A DNA stretch of 6,583 nt from Verrucomicrobiota bacterium (GTDB lineage Bacteria > Verrucomicrobiota > Verrucomicrobiia > Opitutales > Opitutaceae): contig RFJS01000259.1 in NCBI GenBank assembly GCA_003694825.1, forward strand, positions 1 through 6,583, given 5' to 3'. The translations under genes and the position numbers were made by a program. Shown here one piece after another: positions 1 through 3,884 of this stretch. The notes below the pieces were generated by a model, which saw only the letters and a program-made list of their open reading frames with translations, had not been told where the DNA came from and ran no database searches. Each line of letters starts with the position of its first letter. The first letter of the stretch is position 1.

Positions 1-7
1 AACCGGC

Positions 8-751
8 TCAGATCTGAAAGTCCACGCGACCGCTCGGCTCGTGCAGGCCGCACTCCCGCTTGAGGCCGTTGAAGCGCGTCTCCTCCTCGCTCATCCCGGG
101 CTCCAGTTTCCGGGTGGAATGCCAATCGCCGATCGAGACATACCCCTGCTCCCAGAGCGGATGATACGGCAGATCGTGACGGGTGAGGTAGCGGTGCACA
201 TCGCGATTGGTCCAATCGATGATCGGATGGACCTTGGTGATGCGGTTCTGCCGAAGGACCACCGGAAGGTCGCGACGGCTGGAGGCCTGCTGCCGGCGCA
301 GCCCCGTCAACCAGGCCTCCGCCCCCAGTTCACGCACCGCGCGATCCATGGGCTCGACCTTGTTGATGAGGTTGTACTTCTCGAGCCCGGCAAGCCCCTG
401 CTCCCACAATTTCCCGTAGAGCGCCTCCTGCTCCGCCGCCGACATGCGCGGAAGGTATTTTTTCAGGTTCAGATTGAGCCGCTCGGTCAGTTCTTTCGCG
501 AACCGGTAGGTCTCGGGAAAGAGATACCCGGTATCGATGAAGACGACCGGAATGTCCGGAATGATCTGCGTGACGAGGTGCAGCATCACGGCCGATTGCA
601 CCCCGAAACTGGTCGTGAGGATGAGCCGGTCTCCGAATCGCTCGTGCGCCCACCGCACGCGTTCCTCGGCACTGGCCTGCTCGAGCCATTGCGTTTCTTC
701 CGAAGCGTCGGCTTCGGCCGGATTGCGGGTGAGACTGGATGCGAATTCCAT
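8..751 (-). CDS. cysH: Phosphoadenylyl-sulfate (PAPS) reductase, thioredoxin-dependent
   Basis: This cytoplasmic enzyme of assimilatory sulfate reduction reduces PAPS to sulfite and adenosine 3',5'-bisphosphate, using thioredoxin or glutaredoxin as electron donor. The 247-residue product is close to the usual length (E. coli CysH is about 244). Visible landmarks are the PP-loop-like TTSFGVQSA (residues 46-54), [12 protein letters not shown] (73-84), YGKLWEQG (112-119), INKVEPM (129-135), the substrate-binding [12 protein letters not shown] (148-159), PIIDW (176-180) and the C-terminal catalytic KRECGLHE (231-238). The only cysteine in the protein is C234 in ECGLH. The paired cysteines that bind the 4Fe-4S cluster of APS reductases are absent, so PAPS is the expected substrate. 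The ATG at 751 is the first possible start: an in-frame TAA lies at 776-778 with no start codon between. There is no Shine-Dalgarno sequence. The stop lies 7 bases from the window edge, so any downstream cys genes are out of view. Confidence 0.96.
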   Translation of the reverse strand: MEFASSLTRNPAEADASEETQWLEQASAEERVRWAHERFGDRLILTTSFGVQSAVMLHLVTQIIPDIPVVFIDTGYLFPETYRFAKELTERLNLNLKKYLPRMSAAEQEALYGKLWEQGLAGLEKYNLINKVEPMDRAVRELGAEAWLTGLRRQQASSRRDLPVVLRQNRITKVHPIIDWTNRDVHRYLTRHDLPYHPLWEQGYVSIGDWHSTRKLEPGMSEEETRFNGLKRECGLHEPSGRVDFQI

Positions 752-764
752 GCTTAAAATCGGT

Positions 765-792
765 TTATTACTGAATTAGGCAATTAAGTAAA
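765..792 (-). promoter_or_regulatory. Putative sigma-70-like promoter of cysH
   Basis: Read on the minus strand, TTTACT (787-792) is followed after 16 bases by TAATAA (765-770), a fair match to the -35/-10 pattern. The -10-like box ends only 13 bases before the cysH ATG, so the transcript would have a very short leader, perhaps six bases or so. The boxes sit in an AT-rich island (17 of 59 bases G or C over 752-810) that contrasts strongly with the GC-rich flanks. This is a by-eye consensus match in AT-rich DNA and other box pairs are possible. Confidence 0.4.
768..791. promoter_or_regulatory. Inverted repeat overlapping the cysH promoter, candidate operator
   Basis: The arms TTACTGAATT (768-777) and AATTAAGTAA (782-791) are reverse complements at 9 of 10 positions, separated by AGGC. 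The palindrome covers the spacer and overlaps both boxes of the proposed cysH promoter, where a dimeric repressor could block RNA polymerase. An AT-rich hairpin with no following U tract is a poor terminator, so a protein-binding site fits better. The regulator is unknown; sulfur-assimilation genes elsewhere are controlled by LysR-type (CysB) or Rrf2-type (CymR) proteins, but nothing here identifies the family. Confidence 0.45.
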
Positions 793-854
793 GAAGTTGA
801 GTTTAGCAATGCCTCACTTTTCGCTTCCGCTCAGGCCGCCCGGCCGCCCCTGTC

Positions 855-878
855 CGCCCGGCTCCGCCTCACCGGGCG
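855..878. repeat. GC-rich inverted repeat (possible hairpin)
   Basis: CGCCCGG (855-861) and CCGGGCG (872-878) are perfect 7-base reverse complements around a 10-base loop. Neither strand has a T tract immediately after the stem, so it is not a classical intrinsic terminator. In this GC-rich stretch it could be chance, or part of a structured 3' end of the valS transcript. Confidence 0.3.
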
Positions 879-910
879 AATCCGTCAAACACAGTCACCC
901 CCAACCAACT

Positions 911-945
911 CACACGCTCACACGCAGGCGCACACGCGAACACGC
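911..945. repeat. Short direct-repeat cluster (CACACGC)
   Basis: CACACGC occurs at 911-917, 919-925 and 931-937, with the variant AACACGC at 939-945. The start-to-start steps are 8, 12 and 8 bases. It is non-coding, and on the minus strand it reads as a GCGTGTG-type series. It may be a simple-sequence expansion or a clustered protein-binding site; nothing in view decides between them. Confidence 0.5.
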
Positions 946-996
946 CACCGCAACCGGGCGGGGCGAGCGGCTGCTCAGGAAAAGGTCGACGCGCAC

Positions 997-1046
997 CGCC
1001 GACCGGGAACGGCCCCGTCGGCGCGGCGCGCCCATGCCGGGCGCGC
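997..1046 (-). terminator. Possible hairpin terminator region of valS
   Basis: Two adjacent stem-loops lie just past the valS stop. The first has an 8-bp all-GC stem, GCGCGCCC (1026-1033) with GGGCGCGC (1039-1046), and a 5-base loop; it begins 7 bases after the stop codon. The second has a 7-bp stem, CGCCGAC (997-1003) with GTCGGCG (1017-1023). On the minus strand the next T run is only four bases (980-983), 13 bases beyond the second stem, so a standard U tract is missing. They may stabilise the 3' end or pause polymerase rather than act as a true intrinsic terminator. Confidence 0.3.
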
Positions 1047-1053
1047 GCGTTCC

Positions 1054-3777
1054 TCAGCTCCCCAGAGCCTTCAGCAGACGGGCGATTTCGTCACGCCGGG
1101 CCTCGTTCTCAGCGAGCTGTCGGCGCGCGCCTTCAACCACCGCCGGCGGCGCTTTCGCGGTGAACGACTCGTTCGCCAGTCGGGCCCTGGCCCCCTGGAT
1201 GGCCTTTTCGAGCTTCTCCATCTCGCGCCCGAGCCGCTCACGCTCGGCCGCGACATCGAGTGAGGCCGAAAGATCCAGATGCAGCGTGCCCAGCGGGGTC
1301 AGCGTGGCCGGCGCTCCCTCCACACTGTCGCGCCGCTCGATCGAAGCGGCCCCCATCATTCGCTGTAGGAGCGCCTCATTGCGCTCGATGACGCCCCAGG
1401 CGGCGTCTTCGACGACCGCGAAGAGCCGGACGTCGCGCTTGCCCGCGAGATTGTATTCGGCCTTCAGGGCGCGCACCGCGGCGACGGCCGCCTTGAGCGC
1501 CTGCGCCTCTTCCACAAGCGCCGGCTCGGTCCGCAATCCGGCCGCCGCCACCGCATCCCGGCAACCCGGGGCGACGTTCTGGATAAACTGCCCCTCCCTT
1601 CCGTATCCGAGAAGATGCCACAGTTCCTCGGTGATAAAGGGAATGAACGGGTGCAACAGCAGCAATGCCTGGCGGATGACCAGGTCCTGCACCGCGAGGC
1701 AGGTGTCGCGCTGCGCCGGATCCTGCAGCCGGGCTTTGGAAACTTCCACATACCAGTCGCAGAAGTCGTTCCAGAAAAAGGTGTAGAGCGTCTGAATGGC
1801 CCGGCTGAATTCGTATTCAACAAAGCACTTCTCGATGGCCTCTTCCGTCTCGAGAAGACGGGAGAGGATGGCATGATCGTTGGCGTCGAGAGCGGCGGCA
1901 TCGATCCGCCCCAGGATGGCATCGAGCGAGCTGTTGTCCCCCGCCGGCCCCGAGATGCGCCGGAACCGGCAGGCGTTCCAGAGCTTGTTGCAGAAATTGC
2001 GTCCGCCCTCGACCCGCTCCTCGGCAAACCGGATATCCTGCCCCTGGGGCGCGATGGACATGATGCCGAACCGCAGCCCATCCGCGCCGTAGCGATCGAT
2101 GAGATCGAGCGGATCGGGCGAATTGCCCAGCGATTTGGACATCTTCCGTCCCTGGGCGTCGCGGATGATGCCGGTGAAGTAGACGTCGCGAAACGGGATG
2201 CGACGCTCGAGCGGCTCGCCGGGACGCATGAACTCAAGCCCCGCCATGATCATGCGCGCGACCCAGAAGAAGATGATATCGGGCCCCGTGACGAGCGTGG
2301 CCGTCGGGTAGAAGTAATCGAGCCCCGCCTGCTTCGCCGCAGCCTCATCCGGCCACCCCATGGTGGCGAACGGCCACAGCCACGAGGAAGCCCAGGTATC
2401 GAGCACATCCTCGTCCTGTTCCCAGTTTTCGGGATCCGGCGGCCCCTCGAGCGAGACATGCACCTTCTCCGGATCGCGCAGGTCCGCCTCGGTGAGTTTC
2501 GAACGATCGAGGCCCTTGCGATACCACACCGGGATGCGATGCCCCCACCAGACCTGCCGGCTGATGCACCAGTCCTGAATGTTCTCGAGCCAGTTGAGAT
2601 AGACCTTCGACCAACGCGCCGGGTGAAAACGAATCACGCCGTCGCGAACCGCCTGCATGGCCTCCTCGACGCGCGGATAGCGCAGAAACCACTGCTCCGA
2701 CAGCCGCGGCTCGATCGGGACGTCGGCCCGCTCGCTGAAGCCGACGTTGTTCTCATACGGCTCCTCCGCCACGAGCAAACCGAGCTCGGCAAGCTTGCGG
2801 GCCGCCGCCTTTCGCGCCTCGAAACGATCCATGCCGGCAAACTCCTCCCCGGCGAGCTCGTTGAGCGTGCCGTCGGGGTTGAGCACATCGCGAATCGGCA
2901 GGTTGTGACGCTGCCCGATCTCGAAGTCGACCTTGTCGTGCGCCGGGGTGATTTTCAGCACGCCCGTGCCAAACTCCCGGTCGACCACCGGATCCGCCAC
3001 GATCGGTATCGCCTCGCGCGGGAAGGGCCGCCACACGTGCAGCCCCACCAGATCGCGGTATCGCTCGTCTTCGGGATGCACGGCCACGCCCGTATCGCCC
3101 ATCAGCGTCTCCGGGCGGGTCGTGGAAATCTCCACGAAGGTGCCCGGCCGCTCGACGATCTCGTAGCGCATCCGGTAGAGGATGCCGCGCTGCGGCTTCA
3201 TGATCACCTCCTCATCCGAAAGCGCCGTGCGGCTCGCCGGACACCAGTTGACCATGCGGCGCCCCCGGTAGATGTGCCCGCGCTTGAAGAGTTCCACAAA
3301 CACGTGCAGCACCGCCCGGCTGTAGTGCGGATCCATGGTAAATACCGTGCGGTCCCAGTCGCACGAAGCCCCGAGGCGCTTGAGCTGCTCGATGATGATA
3401 TTGCCGTGCCGCTCCCGCCATTCCCAGACCCGCTCCAGGAACTTCTCGCGCCCGAGGTCATGCCGCGTCAGCCCCTCCTCACGGAGCACCTTTTCCACCC
3501 GCGTCTGCGTCGCCAACCCCGCGTGATCGGTGCCCGGGATCCACAACGCCGACTTCCCCTCCTGGCGCGCCCGGCGGATGAGGATATCCTGGATTGTGTT
3601 GTTCAGCACGTGTCCCATCGTCAGCACGCCGGTCACGTTGGGCGGCGGGATGACAATGCAGTAAGGCTCGCGCTCGGAATCGACGCGGCCGGAAAAACAG
3701 CCGGCATCCTGCCATGCGGCATACCACTTGCTTTCGACGCTTTTCGGATCGTAGGAGTTTGAAATCTCGGTTGCCAT
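1054..3777 (-). CDS. valS: Valyl-tRNA synthetase
   Basis: This cytoplasmic class Ia aminoacyl-tRNA synthetase charges tRNA-Val and clears mischarged threonine by editing. The 907-residue product is in the normal bacterial range (E. coli about 951). Domains in order: a Rossmann catalytic core with PPPNVTGVLTMGH (44-56), where Thr53 replaces the usual first His of the HIGH motif; PGTDHAGLATQ (81-91); the CP1 editing insertion at roughly 195-350, with STTRPETLMGDTG (218-230) and TPAHD (277-281); the core resuming with LSEQWF (359-364), ISRQVWWGHRIP (405-416), EDVLDTWASSWLWP (456-469) and TGPDIIFFWVARM (497-509); the KMSKS loop (545-549); a helical anticodon-binding domain (about 630-775); and the C-terminal coiled-coil tRNA-binding arm (about 838-905), rich in Glu, Arg and Ala. 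The ATG at 3777 is the first possible start: an in-frame TGA lies at 3832-3834 with no start codon between. No Shine-Dalgarno sequence is visible. It is divergent from glnD. Confidence 0.98.
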   Translation of the reverse strand: MATEISNSYDPKSVESKWYAAWQDAGCFSGRVDSEREPYCIVIPPPNVTGVLTMGHVLNNTIQDILIRRARQEGKSALWIPGTDHAGLATQTRVEKVLREEGLTRHDLGREKFLERVWEWRERHGNIIIEQLKRLGASCDWDRTVFTMDPHYSRAVLHVFVELFKRGHIYRGRRMVNWCPASRTALSDEEVIMKPQRGILYRMRYEIVERPGTFVEISTTRPETLMGDTGVAVHPEDERYRDLVGLHVWRPFPREAIPIVADPVVDREFGTGVLKITPAHDKVDFEIGQRHNLPIRDVLNPDGTLNELAGEEFAGMDRFEARKAAARKLAELGLLVAEEPYENNVGFSERADVPIEPRLSEQWFLRYPRVEEAMQAVRDGVIRFHPARWSKVYLNWLENIQDWCISRQVWWGHRIPVWYRKGLDRSKLTEADLRDPEKVHVSLEGPPDPENWEQDEDVLDTWASSWLWPFATMGWPDEAAAKQAGLDYFYPTATLVTGPDIIFFWVARMIMAGLEFMRPGEPLERRIPFRDVYFTGIIRDAQGRKMSKSLGNSPDPLDLIDRYGADGLRFGIMSIAPQGQDIRFAEERVEGGRNFCNKLWNACRFRRISGPAGDNSSLDAILGRIDAAALDANDHAILSRLLETEEAIEKCFVEYEFSRAIQTLYTFFWNDFCDWYVEVSKARLQDPAQRDTCLAVQDLVIRQALLLLHPFIPFITEELWHLLGYGREGQFIQNVAPGCRDAVAAAGLRTEPALVEEAQALKAAVAAVRALKAEYNLAGKRDVRLFAVVEDAAWGVIERNEALLQRMMGAASIERRDSVEGAPATLTPLGTLHLDLSASLDVAAERERLGREMEKLEKAIQGARARLANESFTAKAPPAVVEGARRQLAENEARRDEIARLLKALGS

Positions 3778-3884
3778 GGGTCCGCGGAGATAGGCGTTTG
3801 TCGGGCGGAAACGGCCAGCGTGAAAACCACCTCACCCACTGACAAGAGCTTTCCCCTGCCGGCCCGACGCCGCTCCTTCCCAAG
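3778..3884. promoter_or_regulatory. Divergent valS-glnD intergenic region, presumed to hold both promoters
   Basis: The 107 bases between the two start codons must carry the promoters of both genes unless these lie inside the coding regions. Boxes are weak. For glnD, TTGTCG (3798-3803) with TGAAAA (3821-3826) at a 17-base spacing is the best pair I see. For valS, TTGTCA on the minus strand (in the CTTGTCAG stretch near 3838-3850) lacks a good -10 partner. A 7-base inverted pair, GTCGGGC (3800-3806) and GCCCGAC (3862-3868), is widely spaced and may be chance. I see no T-box leader, a device known upstream of synthetase genes in Firmicutes. Confidence 0.35.

Larger units (their letters stand above)
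752..1053. other. Intergenic spacer between valS and cysH
   Basis: These 302 bases hold no supported gene. The cysH-proximal end (752 to about 820) is AT-rich and contains the candidate promoter and palindrome. From about 830 onward the sequence is strongly GC-rich, with potential hairpins at 855-878, 997-1023 and 1026-1046 and a CACACGC repeat cluster at 911-945. An open frame on the plus strand that starts here and runs into valS is antisense to valS and looks like composition noise. I recognise no riboswitch or small RNA, though a SAM-type or sulfur-responsive leader cannot be fully excluded by eye. Confidence 0.7.

Noticed and set aside
41..757. A 238-codon open frame on the plus strand
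   Set aside because: It is the antisense shadow of cysH, with no recognisable protein features.
752..1053. A sulfur-related riboswitch (for example SAM-type) ahead of cysH
   Set aside because: The likely transcript leader is very short and I could not match the spacer to any riboswitch core by eye. The GC hairpins lie upstream of the presumed promoter.
797..1786. A 329-codon open frame on the plus strand spanning the spacer and the end of valS
   Set aside because: It is an Arg/Ser/Ala-rich low-complexity product that is mostly antisense to valS. There is no supported start context and no domain.
1615..3762. A 715-codon open frame on the plus strand
   Set aside because: It is antisense to valS, which is unmistakable from its HIGH-like and KMSKS motifs and its editing and coiled-coil domains. 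The plus-strand product is Arg/Pro/Leu/His-rich with no known motif.
3778..3884. A T-box leader ahead of valS
   Set aside because: The spacer is too short, and no T-box consensus or terminator/antiterminator pair is visible.
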